From assembly GCF_913055165.1 (NCBI RefSeq), contig NZ_CAJXJS010000014.1, positions 1-64,000 of the forward strand: 64,000 nt of DNA, in the 5' to 3' direction. Below are positions 8,660-17,031 of the stretch, piece after piece; the stretch's first letter is position 1, and each line of letters begins with the position of its first letter. The stretch comes from an uncultured Devosia sp. GTDB taxonomy: Bacteria; Pseudomonadota; Alphaproteobacteria; Rhizobiales; Devosiaceae. Under the pieces are notes generated by a model that was not told where the DNA came from, searched no databases, and saw nothing but the letters and a program-made list of their open reading frames with translations. The position numbers and the translations under genes are program-made.

Positions 8660-9430
8660 TCAGGCATTCGCCCAACCGGCATCGACCAGAAATTGCTGGC
8701 CGGTGATCATCTTGCTGTCGTCCGAGGCCAGGAACAGGGCCATGCGCGCACAATCGTCAGGCGTCACGTGGCCGGATAGCGCCTGCTGCGCCTCGATCTG
8801 CTGCAGTCCACCCGGCTTGATCCAGAGATCGAGCTGGCGCTGGGTGATCACCGCGCCCGGCACAAGTGAATTGACGCGAATGGCCGCGCGCCCCAGTTCG
8901 CGCGCCATGGAGCGGGTCAATCCGTGGGCGGCTGCCTTGGCGGTTTCATAGATCGGCAGGCTCGGGGTCATGATCATCCAGCTGATCGACCCATAGTTGA
9001 TCACCGAGCCACGTCCGGCCTTGGCCATTCCGGGTGCCACCGCCTGAATCGCGAAGAAGGCATGCTTGAGGTTGACCGCCATCCGCTGGTCCCACTCGTC
9101 CGGCGTGACCTCATTCCACTGGTGCCGTTGATCGTGGGCCGCATTGTTGACCAGAACCAGGGCGTCGCCATGCTGTTCGGCAAAGCGCGCAATGGCAGCC
9201 TGGTAGGCGGCGATGTCGGTAACGTCGCATGCGATGAATCGGGCGGCCTGCCCGGCGGCTACGAGTTCTGCCGCCAGGTTCTCGCCGGCCTCTTTGGCGA
9301 TGTCGACAAAACCCACTCTGGCACCCTGTGCCGCAAAGGCACGAACCATGGCTTCGCCAATCCCCGATGCGCCGCCGGAAATGACAACCGGGCAATCCTT
9401 CAGGCTTGGGTAAGTCGCAAAATCAGTCAT
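8660..9430 (-). CDS. Short-chain dehydrogenase/reductase (SDR family)
   Basis: A 256-residue classical SDR. It has the NAD(P)-binding GGASGIGEA at residues 19-27, an acidic residue after the second strand (VGFVDIA, favouring NAD), LVNNAAH, and the catalytic pair YETAK at about 160-164 with the Ser in NYGSISW. The C-terminal substrate loop does not name the substrate; sugar or polyol dehydrogenases are the closest in style. Its stop meets the stop of the chemoreceptor-like gene with no gap (shared palindrome TGATCA). A 16-base palindrome lies upstream. Confidence 0.9.
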   Translation of the reverse strand: MTDFATYPSLKDCPVVISGGASGIGEAMVRAFAAQGARVGFVDIAKEAGENLAAELVAAGQAARFIACDVTDIAAYQAAIARFAEQHGDALVLVNNAAHDQRHQWNEVTPDEWDQRMAVNLKHAFFAIQAVAPGMAKAGRGSVINYGSISWMIMTPSLPIYETAKAAAHGLTRSMARELGRAAIRVNSLVPGAVITQRQLDLWIKPGGLQQIEAQQALSGHVTPDDCARMALFLASDDSKMITGQQFLVDAGWANA

Positions 9431-9464
9431 GTCTGGTTCCGAGGCAAGTCAGGCATGGCGGCTA

Positions 9465-9517
9465 TATAGACCGACCCGCGACGCAGTTCGCAACCAATTT
9501 CTGACGTACGTACGTCA
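9465..9517 (-). promoter_or_regulatory. Probable promoter and palindromic operator of the SDR gene
   Basis: On the minus strand a TTGCGA (9488-9493) is 17 bases from TCTATA (9465-9470), inside the run TATATA. Just upstream stands TGACGTACGTACGTCA (9502-9517), a perfect 16-base palindrome, the usual look of a TetR- or LacI-type operator. The dimeric regulator is not identified and no regulator gene adjoins. Confidence 0.45.
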
Positions 9518-9563
9518 AATCTGAGCCACGACGCGACCTCATTGGAGAGCGACCGCTATCTTG

Positions 9564-10889
9564 CTAGCGCAAGCGCTCGACCGAAGGAGCCATGCTGTGC
9601 GGACTGACCTCGCGACGCTCGACGTTTTCGAGCAGGTGCATGATCTTGTCCACATTGGCCAGATGCCGCTGTTCCATGGAGAAGTTGAAAGTCACATAGT
9701 CGCGGCTGGGGCAGAAGGTGCAGATGTTCACCTCCGAATGCCAGGCGCCACAATAGAGCGGTTCGACCATGCCATGGGTCATGGGCCCATAGGTGCGGTG
9801 TGGTGGCACCAGCGTGAGGACAATGTGATTGCCTCCATTGAATCGCCAGAAGCGCTTGTTGGGCAGAAAGGGGAAGACGCGATTGACCGCGCGCATCGCC
9901 TTGAACATCGAGTTGATAACGGCCTGGAAGGAAGTGATGTCCTTCTGCTCGATGCCGGCCACGGTGTTGTCGACCGCGCGCACGTAGTCGACAAAATCCT
10001 CCATGACGGTGAACTTGGCTTCCAGCGCGCGGACGCGGAAGAAGTCGTCATCGGTATTGTTCCGCTTGGTGTCGAGCATGGTGTAGTTGGCGCCGATCAC
10101 CTTCTTGCTCATCGTTTTTTCCTCGCCTTCACCATTGAGGGCGTGGGTGACGAGGGCAAACATCAGCGACCGCTGACGGACGCCGAGCTTGTTGGCGAGC
10201 TGGCGCAGGCGATGACGCTCAATGGCAAGTGTCCTGAAGCCCCAAGGCTTTTCCTGAGGCGCCAGGATGTTGGCGAGAACCAGATAGATCAGCGTGGTCA
10301 GGCCGCCGCGCAGCGCGCTTCGTATCCGGTCGGACCAGGGAAGCTTGTTGGACTTGTCCGATTGCACGCCATGACCCGCAGCGGCGGAGCGGGTCAGAAG
10401 GGCCGAGTCGGACCCTTCCAGCAAAGCGTGGCTGGACCGCACCTGCAGGATGGCCGCCCGCCCCTGGCTGTCCGGACCATCGCGGCGAACCGCGGCCATG
10501 ACACGGAACAGCGGCAAGTCTTCACGCTCGAAAATGTCGGACGACTTGCTCAGCCATTTGTCAGGATAGCCGTCGAACTCATCGACCATTTCCACTGAAG
10601 TGATGGCGTCCAGAAGGTGCTTCGGAAAAGGTTGACCCGGTTGGGCGCCGACAAAGCCATGGGTCAGTTGTGGCGCCAGGGCGACCATTTCTGCAACCAT
10701 GTTGCCGAGGCGGTCCTTGTCGTAACTCTGGGTGGAAAAGGCCGTGAAGAAGACCGTGTCCCGCCCCTTGTACAAGAACCATTGGAAATCAGTGAACAGC
10801 GCCTGCGGATTGCGTTCCACAGCGGCACGCGCCAGGACCATGGCGTCGGTGTGCTCACCGGCAAAACTGGAAGACGAAAAGCTCTTCAC
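9564..10889 (-). CDS. Putative WS/DGAT- or condensation-fold acyltransferase
   Basis: A 441-residue protein of uncertain family. Near residues 148-158, RSSHALLEGSDSALL resembles the HHxxxDG active-site motif of wax ester synthase/DGAT and condensation enzymes, with the first His replaced by Ser and the Asp shifted. The C-terminus has the open-sheet pattern NICTFCPSRDYVTFNFSMEQ followed by LANVDKIMHLLENV, like the end of WS/DGAT proteins. It could acylate an alcohol or lipid, or be an inactive relative. The start is GTG at 10889, seven bases after a GAGGGGG. It is divergent from hemA. Confidence 0.55.
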   Translation of the reverse strand: MKSFSSSSFAGEHTDAMVLARAAVERNPQALFTDFQWFLYKGRDTVFFTAFSTQSYDKDRLGNMVAEMVALAPQLTHGFVGAQPGQPFPKHLLDAITSVEMVDEFDGYPDKWLSKSSDIFEREDLPLFRVMAAVRRDGPDSQGRAAILQVRSSHALLEGSDSALLTRSAAAGHGVQSDKSNKLPWSDRIRSALRGGLTTLIYLVLANILAPQEKPWGFRTLAIERHRLRQLANKLGVRQRSLMFALVTHALNGEGEEKTMSKKVIGANYTMLDTKRNNTDDDFFRVRALEAKFTVMEDFVDYVRAVDNTVAGIEQKDITSFQAVINSMFKAMRAVNRVFPFLPNKRFWRFNGGNHIVLTLVPPHRTYGPMTHGMVEPLYCGAWHSEVNICTFCPSRDYVTFNFSMEQRHLANVDKIMHLLENVERREVSPHSMAPSVERLR

Positions 10890-11224
10890 TGCAACACCCC
10901 CTCATTCCCTCCCCCGAGGAATTTGATCTAAGCGCAGTCTAAACAATGTATCAACAAGTTCACCAAGGTCCGGTTAACTTGGCTGCGGACCTTTCGAATG
11001 GGCGTGCTGGGTCTGCCGCTGGCTGGCCCGGGTGGTTGGCAGAAGCCGCGGCTTATTTTAGAATGGCTCTCAAGTTTGCCGGTGGGCTCAATGCCGGCAA
11101 GGGTTTAGGCCCATCAGCGCGTCGAATTGACCTATGTCAATGTGGCTGCGCGGAGAATAGGTAGAGCATGAAAGAGCCCGGATCGGCTGGCTTGCCGCTC
11201 CCATGCTCACAAAGGATCGGCCCC
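10890..11224. other. Divergent regulatory region between acyltransferase-like gene and hemA
   Basis: A gene-free stretch of 335 bases. It holds a perfect inverted repeat AAGGTCCG (10965-10972) and CGGACCTT (10986-10993) with 13 bases between, which overlaps a smaller CCAAG/CTTGG repeat, and an FNR-type box at 11127-11140. The hemA ribosome site AAAGGA lies at 11211-11216. I see no convincing open reading frame. Confidence 0.6.
11127..11140. promoter_or_regulatory. FNR/FixK-type box upstream of hemA
   Basis: TTGACCTATGTCAA is a full match to the alphaproteobacterial FnrL/FixK consensus TTGAY-N4-RTCAA. It ends 84 bases before the hemA start, a position suited to activation. FnrL control of hemA under low oxygen is established in Rhodobacter; here it is inferred from the site. 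Confidence 0.7.
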
Positions 11225-12505
11225 ATGGACTATCGCGGAATTTTCGAGGAAGCAGTGGACACGCTGCGGGCGGAGAAGCGCTATCGTGTCTTTGCGGACC
11301 TCGAGCGGATCGCTGGCCGGTTCCCCAAAGCGGTCTACCGCGACGATGCGGACAATGCCCGTGAGATCACCATCTGGTGCTCCAACGACTATCTGGGCAT
11401 GGGCCAGCACGACAAGGTCGTAAAGGCCATGCAGGAGACCGCCGCGACCATGGGTGTGGGCGCTGGCGGAACCCGCAATATTTCGGGCACCAACCGGCCG
11501 TTGGTCGAGCTGGAGCGTTCGCTCGCCGACCTCCACCGCAAGGAAGCCGCGCTGGTATTCACCTCCGGCTTCGTGTCCAACGAGGCGGCGATCTCCACAA
11601 TCGCCCGGCTGCTGCCGGACTGCATCATATTCTCCGACCAGCTCAACCATGCCTCCATGATCCAGGGCGTCCGCCAGAGCGGCATGGAAAAGAAGATTTT
11701 CCGGCACAATGACGTGGCGCACTTGCGCGAACTGCTGAGCCAGGTAGATCGCAAGCGTCCCAAGCTGATCGCCTTCGAGTCGGTCTATTCGATGGATGGC
11801 GATGTGGCGCCGATCAAGGAAATCTGCGATCTCGCCGAAGAATTCGGCGCCCTGACCTATATCGATGAAGTCCATGCCGTGGGCATGTATGGCCCCCGCG
11901 GCGGCGGCATCGCCGAACGGGAAGGGCTGATGGACCGGATCGACGTGATCGAGGGGACCCTGGCCAAGGGCTTCGGTGTCATGGGTGGCTATATCGCCGC
12001 CAACCGCTCCATTATTGACGCCGTGCGCTCCTACGCGCCCGAGTTCATCTTCACCACTGCCCTGCCCCCGGCCCTCTGCGCTGCGGCGCGTGCCTCGATC
12101 GAGCATCTGAAGGGCAATGGCGAGGAGCGGCAGATGCATCAGCGCCAGGCGCGCCTGACTAAGGCGATCCTGGCTGATGCCGGCCTGCCTGTGATGGAGA
12201 CCGACACCCATATCGTGCCGCTGATCGTGGGCGACGCCCGCGCCGTCAAGGCCGCCAGCGACATGCTGCTGGACAAGCACAATATCTACATCCAGCCAAT
12301 CAACTACCCGACCGTGCCCAAGGGCACAGAACGGCTCCGGATCACCCCGACGCCGCTCCATAGCGACGAGATGATCTTTGAGCTGCGCCATGCACTGGTG
12401 AGCGTCTGGACGAGCCTGGAACTGCCGCGCGAAAGAGCCGACGCTGCAATTACCGCCAGCAAGTTGACCAGCGGCGACCTCACCCTGCCCAATCTGGGCG
12501 GCTAG
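11225..12505 (+). CDS. hemA: 5-aminolevulinate synthase
   Basis: Makes 5-aminolevulinate from glycine and succinyl-CoA with pyridoxal phosphate, the first step of haem synthesis in alphaproteobacteria (C4 or Shemin pathway). The 426-residue protein starts [14 protein letters not shown]. It has the family motifs [43 protein letters not shown] with the cofactor-binding Asp, and GTLAKGFG with the lysine that forms the Schiff base. Length is normal. The ATG at 11225 follows AAAGGATC. An FNR-type box upstream suggests induction at low oxygen. Confidence 0.97.
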   Translation: MDYRGIFEEAVDTLRAEKRYRVFADLERIAGRFPKAVYRDDADNAREITIWCSNDYLGMGQHDKVVKAMQETAATMGVGAGGTRNISGTNRPLVELERSLADLHRKEAALVFTSGFVSNEAAISTIARLLPDCIIFSDQLNHASMIQGVRQSGMEKKIFRHNDVAHLRELLSQVDRKRPKLIAFESVYSMDGDVAPIKEICDLAEEFGALTYIDEVHAVGMYGPRGGGIAEREGLMDRIDVIEGTLAKGFGVMGGYIAANRSIIDAVRSYAPEFIFTTALPPALCAAARASIEHLKGNGEERQMHQRQARLTKAILADAGLPVMETDTHIVPLIVGDARAVKAASDMLLDKHNIYIQPINYPTVPKGTERLRITPTPLHSDEMIFELRHALVSVWTSLELPRERADAAITASKLTSGDLTLPNLGG

Positions 12506-12655
12506 GCGCCAATATTCGGTCAGCAGCGCGATGGGCCGAACCCGGCGTTGGCGGCATAGCCTTCCGGTATCACTCAGGCTGGGGCCGTGCTATCGCCAGG
12601 ATGGCGAAGCTTTCCAATAATTCATGCAGGTTACAGCAAGATAAGTTGGTTGCGG

Positions 12656-12701
12656 CCTGATGCTCATGCACCTTCTGGGGCACTGACATCAGGAGCATCA
12701 G
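12656..12701 (+). promoter_or_regulatory. Alternative hairpins covering the cytochrome b561 ribosome site
   Basis: CTGATGCTC (12657-12665) pairs perfectly with GAGCATCAG (12693-12701), which ends one base before the start codon and includes part of the AGGAG ribosome site (12691-12695). CCTGATG (12656-12662) can instead pair with CATCAGG (12687-12693). The two pairings exclude each other and both hide the ribosome site. This could be a translational switch, or a protein operator with the same symmetry. Confidence 0.35.
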
Positions 12702-12702
12702 C

Positions 12703-13287
12703 ATGACCGAGAGCGCCGCAAGTGAGCGATATGACGGTGTAACCATCGGCTTGCACTGGTTAAGTGCCATCCTGGTGCTTGCGCTATTCGGGTCGGCCAT
12801 GGCGTGGACCTATCTGCCGCGCGAAATGGGCCTGCGTTGGCTGACGGGCATACATGTATCGCTGGGCGTGGCGCTCACTTTCGCTGTCATTGCCCGGCTG
12901 ACCTGGCGCCTGACCGCAGGGCGCCGCCTCCACTCTGTGCCAAGCACACCGCTCGCTCATGTGGCGGCACGCATTGTACATATGGCCCTTTATGGTCTGC
13001 TGCTGATTCAGATAGGCCTAGGCTTTGGAATTGAATGGCTCGGGGGCAGCCCGATTTCGCTGTTCGGACTAGTCGACCTGCCGAGCCCGTTTGCGGCCTC
13101 GCGAGAGTTGAGCAGCCGGCTCGAAAGCGTTCACGGTCTTGTCGCCTGGATGATGATGGCGCTGGTGGGTGGCCACGCCGCAGCGGCCCTCTGGCATCAT
13201 TATGCAGCCAGAGATAGCGTCATGACACGAATGATCCCGCGCCTGAGGCGGTCCGCCACCAGCCTGCCCGGCGCTGCGGCTGACTAG
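12703..13287 (+). CDS. Cytochrome b561 family protein
   Basis: A 194-residue inner-membrane di-haem cytochrome of the bacterial b561 family. Four membrane helices carry the haem-binding histidines in IGLHWLSAILVLALFG, TGIHVSLGVALTF, ARIVHMALYGLLL and VHGLVAWMMMALVGGHAA. Proteins of this family move electrons between quinone and periplasmic partners or superoxide (CybB type). It lies 197 bases after hemA and before a flavodoxin-like gene that has an FNR box, so a redox setting is likely. The partner is not known. Confidence 0.88.
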   Translation: MTESAASERYDGVTIGLHWLSAILVLALFGSAMAWTYLPREMGLRWLTGIHVSLGVALTFAVIARLTWRLTAGRRLHSVPSTPLAHVAARIVHMALYGLLLIQIGLGFGIEWLGGSPISLFGLVDLPSPFAASRELSSRLESVHGLVAWMMMALVGGHAAAALWHHYAARDSVMTRMIPRLRRSATSLPGAAAD

Positions 13288-13314
13288 AGGCGCGATGCGA
13301 ATGCCGGTCCGGCT

Positions 13315-13328
13315 TTGATCGACGTCAA
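13315..13328. promoter_or_regulatory. FNR/FixK-type box upstream of the flavodoxin-like gene
   Basis: TTGATCGACGTCAA matches TTGAY-N4-RTCAA completely and ends 53 bases before the flavodoxin-like start at 13382, close enough to overlap a promoter at about -41.5. It is the second full-consensus site within 2.2 kb. Confidence 0.7.
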
Positions 13329-13381
13329 AACCTGGCCGCAGTTGGCGGCCCATACTCCCTCTGCAACGGGGAGTGTGTGCC

Positions 13382-13858
13382 ATGTCCATCCTCATCGTGT
13401 ATGACAGCATTTTCGGCAATACAGCCCAGATCGCGCGGGCGATGGCTGACGCCTTGACCAGCTCCCATGAGGTGAAACTGGCTTCAGTCCAGGAAGCGCG
13501 CGATATCGACCTGTCCGGCGTTGACCTGCTGATCGTGGGGTCGCCGACCCGCGGCTTTCGTCCGACACCGGAGATCCAGGAATTCGCGTCGCGGCCCGAT
13601 CTGTCCGGGCGGGCGGCGGCGTTTGATACGCGGATCGACCTTGATACCATTCATCCGGCACCCCTGCGCTGGGTGGTCAGCGCAGGGGGTTATGCCGCCG
13701 AAAGACTCTCCGGCGAGTTGCGGGATCAGGGGTGTACCCTCGTTGGCGAACCGGCGGGGTTCGTCGTTCTGGGTCAGGAGGGGCCGCTCAAGGATGGAGA
13801 AGCCGAACGCGCCGCCGCCTGGGCACGCGATCTCGTGGCGGCGCCCCCGACATCCTGA
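13382..13858 (+). CDS. Flavodoxin-like protein
   Basis: A 158-residue cytoplasmic protein with the flavodoxin fold. The N-terminal phosphate loop ILIVYDSIFGNTAQIA (residues 3-18) matches the FMN-binding motif, and LLIVGSPTRGFRP (about 49-61) forms the second loop by the isoalloxazine ring. It resembles the flavodoxin domain proteins of rhizobia that are induced in low oxygen. Electron partner unknown. The start follows GGGGAG by eight bases, and an FNR-type box lies 53 bases upstream. Confidence 0.85.
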   Translation: MSILIVYDSIFGNTAQIARAMADALTSSHEVKLASVQEARDIDLSGVDLLIVGSPTRGFRPTPEIQEFASRPDLSGRAAAFDTRIDLDTIHPAPLRWVVSAGGYAAERLSGELRDQGCTLVGEPAGFVVLGQEGPLKDGEAERAAAWARDLVAAPPTS

Positions 13859-13868
13859 CCCGCCAGCT

Positions 13869-14504
13869 TCAACTGGTTAAGACGATCCGCATCAGGTCGG
13901 CCGTGTTCCGTGCGCCCAGCTTTTCCATCACGCGAGCCCGGTGCACTTCGATGGTGCGGGGCGAAATCCCCAGCTCCCGGCCAGCCTCCTTGTTGGATTG
14001 TCCATTGGTGATCAATTGCAGCACCTCTCGCTCCCGGGGCGTGAGTTGGGAAAATCCGCGCACCTCGACCGGGCGTCCCCCGGCCTGCATCGCCCCAAGA
14101 TGAACATCCTTGCGCAGGGCATCCCGCACCACGGTCAGCAACAACTCGCTATCGATCGGCTTGCTCAATACGTCGGTAGCACCCAGCTTCATTGCTGTAA
14201 CTGCCGCCTCCAGGTGTGGCTCGTTGGCCAGCATCACCACCGGCGCCCCGGTGCGGAGGTCCTTGATCCGCCGCAATAGCGTGAGGCCGCTCTCCTCGCC
14301 CTGAAAGATGTTGATCACCGCCACATCGGGCCGTCGGCGTTCCAGTCCGGCGACGAAATGCGCTGGTTCGAGCGAAAAGATCGTCTGGAACCCCTCAAGC
14401 CGAAACAACACGCTGAGTGCTTCGCAGGTCCCTGCGTCCGGATCCACGATGTGAACCAATCGGTCCCGATTGAGAAATGCGTGGTAGTAGGAATGCGTGT
14501 TCAT
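13869..14504 (-). CDS. FixJ/NarL-type response regulator with Asn at the phosphorylation site
   Basis: A 211-residue regulator: receiver domain at about 15-125 and a LuxR-type helix-turn-helix at 148-205 (LTPREREVLQLITNGQSNKE and LGISPRTIEVHRARVMEKLG). The switch Lys is present in LSKPID and one acidic-pocket Asp in VDPD, but the residue that should be the phosphorylated Asp is Asn65 (DVAVINIF, codon at 14310-14312). It may work without phosphorylation or sense another signal. The ATG at 14504 follows GGAAAGGGG. A promoter with an overlapping palindrome lies 170 bases upstream. Confidence 0.88.
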   Translation of the reverse strand: MNTHSYYHAFLNRDRLVHIVDPDAGTCEALSVLFRLEGFQTIFSLEPAHFVAGLERRRPDVAVINIFQGEESGLTLLRRIKDLRTGAPVVMLANEPHLEAAVTAMKLGATDVLSKPIDSELLLTVVRDALRKDVHLGAMQAGGRPVEVRGFSQLTPREREVLQLITNGQSNKEAGRELGISPRTIEVHRARVMEKLGARNTADLMRIVLTS

Positions 14505-14675
14505 GCCATAGCCCCTTTCCGGCAAGTTCCCGTTCTGGCCGGACGCCAGGGCGCAAGCTTTCGCTTGGCGGAAACAGCATGCTCCCGCCCCGCTGCACCT
14601 CTGCCCAGGTGTCCAGCAAGTGTAGTTTGCTCTAAGTGGTGGCGCCGTCCGATACGGAGAAGCCGTAGGATGGAC

Positions 14676-14716
14676 TACCTAGCGATTAGGTATAAATTCA
14701 TTGTACGATTAGTCAA
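14676..14716 (-). promoter_or_regulatory. Promoter with palindrome over the -10, for the FixJ-like gene
   Basis: On the minus strand TTGACT (14711-14716) and TATACC (14689-14694) are 16 bases apart, a good sigma-70-type promoter reading towards the FixJ-like gene. TACCTA, five bases, TAGGTA (14676-14692) is a perfect inverted repeat that overlaps the -10 and the likely start point, the position of a repressor site. The half-site also resembles the TACYYMT heptamer bound by NarL-type proteins, so autoregulation is possible. The leader would be about 175 bases. Confidence 0.5.
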
Positions 14717-14746
14717 TGAACTTATTCCTATTTCCTGAAAGAGGAA

Positions 14747-14770
14747 AAGGCCGGCAACGCGGCCGGCCTT
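14747..14770 (-). terminator. Rho-independent terminator of mscL
   Basis: AAGGCCGGC and GCCGGCCTT form a nine-base perfect stem with a six-base loop, 16 bases past the mscL stop. On the minus strand the hairpin is followed by TTCCTCTTTC, continuing the T tract of the stem end. Confidence 0.8.
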
Positions 14771-14786
14771 GCGAAGACATAACGGA

Positions 14787-15230
14787 TCAGGCCTTGCCGT
14801 TGGCGCGAAGGGCGTCCCGGATCTCGGTGAGCAGCACTTCCTCTCGAGATGGAGCAGGCGTTTCTTCAATGGGCTCCTTAGCCGCCTCGCGCTTCATGGA
14901 GTTGATGCCCTTGACCACCATGAAGAGCACAAAGGCGATAATGGTGAACTTGACCACGGCGTTGATGAACAGGCCGATATTGAGCGTAGCGACGCCCGCT
15001 TCATTGGCGGCGGCAACGGAGGGCACCGGGACATCATTGGGATTGGAGAGGACAATAAACAGGTTCGAGAAGTCGATGCCGCCGATGACCAACCCAATCA
15101 AGGGCATGAAGATGTCATCGACGATGGACGACACGATGGCACCAAAGGCAGCGCCGATGATCACGCCAATGGCCAGGTCGATCATATTGCCCTTGACGGC
15201 AAAATCCCGGAACTCCTTGAAGACGCTCAT
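14787..15230 (-). CDS. mscL: Large-conductance mechanosensitive channel
   Basis: Homopentameric inner-membrane channel that opens when membrane tension rises after osmotic downshock. The 147-residue sequence shows the MscL signature [20 protein letters not shown] at the N-terminus, the first helix continuing [20 protein letters not shown], a periplasmic loop, the second helix [20 protein letters not shown], and a charged cytoplasmic tail. Length and layout are standard. It is a single-gene unit with its own terminator. Confidence 0.97.
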   Translation of the reverse strand: MSVFKEFRDFAVKGNMIDLAIGVIIGAAFGAIVSSIVDDIFMPLIGLVIGGIDFSNLFIVLSNPNDVPVPSVAAANEAGVATLNIGLFINAVVKFTIIAFVLFMVVKGINSMKREAAKEPIEETPAPSREEVLLTEIRDALRANGKA

Positions 15231-15404
15231 TTTGTACCCTCTCTTGCTGCAGGCATCGCCCCACTCCGGCGTTCGCCCTGATTAACCACGGTTAACGATT
15301 GACCGGGATTTTGCCCAAATGCAATGGGCCCAAGGGCGTGCTTGCGCTGCGAGGACGTGAGGTCGATAAGGTCAGCAGACCCTGTCGCATATTGCACCAA
15401 TCAG

Positions 15405-17018
15405 ATGAGCCTGTTCGACAACGATCCGACGAGCGCCATTGCCCTGGCCATCGACCATATTCCGCAAGGCGTTGCCGTGTTTGACGCCGGGCTGCGCCTG
15501 GTTGCCTCCAACCAGCGCTACAACACCCTGCTCGAACTGCCCCAGGACCTGACCCGCCCTGGTTCGGCCCTGTTCGACATTGCCCTGTTCATGGGGGAGC
15601 GCGGCGATCTGGGGCCTGGCGACGCTGCACAATTGGCGATCGAACGCATCAAGGTACTGACGGCCGCTCCAACCACGGTAACCCAGCGCGTTGGCCAGGC
15701 CGGACAGACCCTTGAATTCCACTCCAGCCGGCTACCCAATGGCGGCCTCGTCATCAGCTTTTCGGACGTGACCGCAAGGGTCCACGCCGAACACCAGCTC
15801 GAGCAAATCAACCAGACGCTGGAGCGTCGGGTGGAAGAACGCACGGCGGCACTCAAGCAGGTGAATACAGAGCTGGAAGCGGCGCGGGCCAAGGCCGACG
15901 CGTCCAATCACGACAAAACCCGCTTTCTGGCGGCTGCCAGCCATGACCTGCTGCAGCCGCTGAATGCAGCGCGGCTCTACACCTCGACGCTGATCGAGCG
16001 TGCCAAGTCCACCGGCTTTGCCGAACTGGCCAATTCGATTGAGGCGTCCCTGACAGCGGTGGAAGACATCATGTCGGCGCTGCTCGACATTTCACGGATC
16101 GACAGCGGCGCTCTCAAACCGGCGCCAGCGCCCATCCAGGCGCAGGACCTTCTTAAAAAGACTGAGGTCGAGTTTGCGCCCATGGCGCGCGAGCGCTCCA
16201 TTGCCCTCAGAATCGTGCCAACAAAGGCCACACTGCTGGCAGACCGCTCCCTGGTCGGTCGTATCGTCCAGAACCTGGTATCCAACGCCATCAAATATAC
16301 GCCCGTCGGCGGCAAGGTCCTGGTGGGTGTGCGCAAGCGTGGCAATCGCTGGCGGCTTGATGTCATCGACACCGGCATAGGCTTCAACAAGGACCAGCAC
16401 CGACTGGTCTTCGCCGAATTCTCGCGGCTGGAGCGCGGCGCGCGCATGGCGCAGGGCCTGGGGCTGGGCTTGTCGATCGTTCAGCGCCTCGTCACCGCGC
16501 TCGGCCTGACACTGGAGCTGGACAGCCGCGAGGGGCACGGATCGCGCTTCTCGCTTTATCTGCCCGCGGTACGCAACGCGCGGCCGGCCAATAGCCAGGA
16601 GGCTGCGGCGCCCGAACCCAGCTATGGCACGCTCAACCTCAAGGTGTTGTGTGTGGACAATGAGCGGGCGATCCTGGAAGCGATGGAAGGCCTGCTGACC
16701 CATTGGGGATGCGAGGTGCGCACCGCCTTGTCGCTCAAGCAAATCGACCGCGAGCGCCTCTTGGAAGGCTGGTATCCCGACCTGGTGCTGATGGACTATC
16801 ATCTGGACCAGACCTCGGGCCTGGATGCCATAGAATGGCTGCGGCACAATGTGGGCGGACATCTGCCGGCCGCGCTGGTGACGGCAGATCGCAGCCCGGC
16901 GGTGCGCACGCTGGCTGAAGATCGCGGCATTGCCGTGGTCACCAAGCCGGTCAAGCCCGCGGCGCTGCGCGCCGCCATCAGCGGATTGGCCAATCAGAGC
17001 GGCGGCAAACGCCCGTAA
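15405..17018 (+). CDS. PAS-domain hybrid sensor histidine kinase
   Basis: A 537-residue cytoplasmic kinase without membrane segments. Order: a PAS domain (about 12-125, PQGVAVFDAGLRLVASNQRY), a coiled coil (about 128-170), the H box FLAAASHDLLQPLNA with the phosphorylated His, an ATPase domain with NLVSNAIKYT, VIDTGIGF and GLGLGLSIV, and a receiver (about 410-530) with the Asp in LVLMDYHLD and the Lys in VVTKPVKP. It resembles the NahK/ErcS-type hybrid kinases that use a PAS-7 domain. The FixJ-like regulator nearby lacks its Asp, so it is not an obvious target. The start at 15405 (MSLFDNDPTS) is where homology begins. Confidence 0.9.
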   Translation: MSLFDNDPTSAIALAIDHIPQGVAVFDAGLRLVASNQRYNTLLELPQDLTRPGSALFDIALFMGERGDLGPGDAAQLAIERIKVLTAAPTTVTQRVGQAGQTLEFHSSRLPNGGLVISFSDVTARVHAEHQLEQINQTLERRVEERTAALKQVNTELEAARAKADASNHDKTRFLAAASHDLLQPLNAARLYTSTLIERAKSTGFAELANSIEASLTAVEDIMSALLDISRIDSGALKPAPAPIQAQDLLKKTEVEFAPMARERSIALRIVPTKATLLADRSLVGRIVQNLVSNAIKYTPVGGKVLVGVRKRGNRWRLDVIDTGIGFNKDQHRLVFAEFSRLERGARMAQGLGLGLSIVQRLVTALGLTLELDSREGHGSRFSLYLPAVRNARPANSQEAAAPEPSYGTLNLKVLCVDNERAILEAMEGLLTHWGCEVRTALSLKQIDRERLLEGWYPDLVLMDYHLDQTSGLDAIEWLRHNVGGHLPAALVTADRSPAVRTLAEDRGIAVVTKPVKPAALRAAISGLANQSGGKRP

Positions 17019-17031
17019 GTCACAGGACTGC

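Noticed and set aside
9561-10598. A 345-codon frame antisense to the acyltransferase-like gene
   Set aside because: The minus-strand protein has a better ribosome site, a C-terminal family pattern and normal composition; the antisense frame is His/Gly/Asp-rich like other shadows.
11207-12391. A 394-codon open frame antisense to hemA
   Set aside because: hemA is certain; the antisense frame is a by-product of GC-rich codons.
12506-12575. Possible hemA terminator (GGCGCCAAT with TTGGCG)
   Set aside because: Pairing is weak and split, with no T run, so I do not list it.
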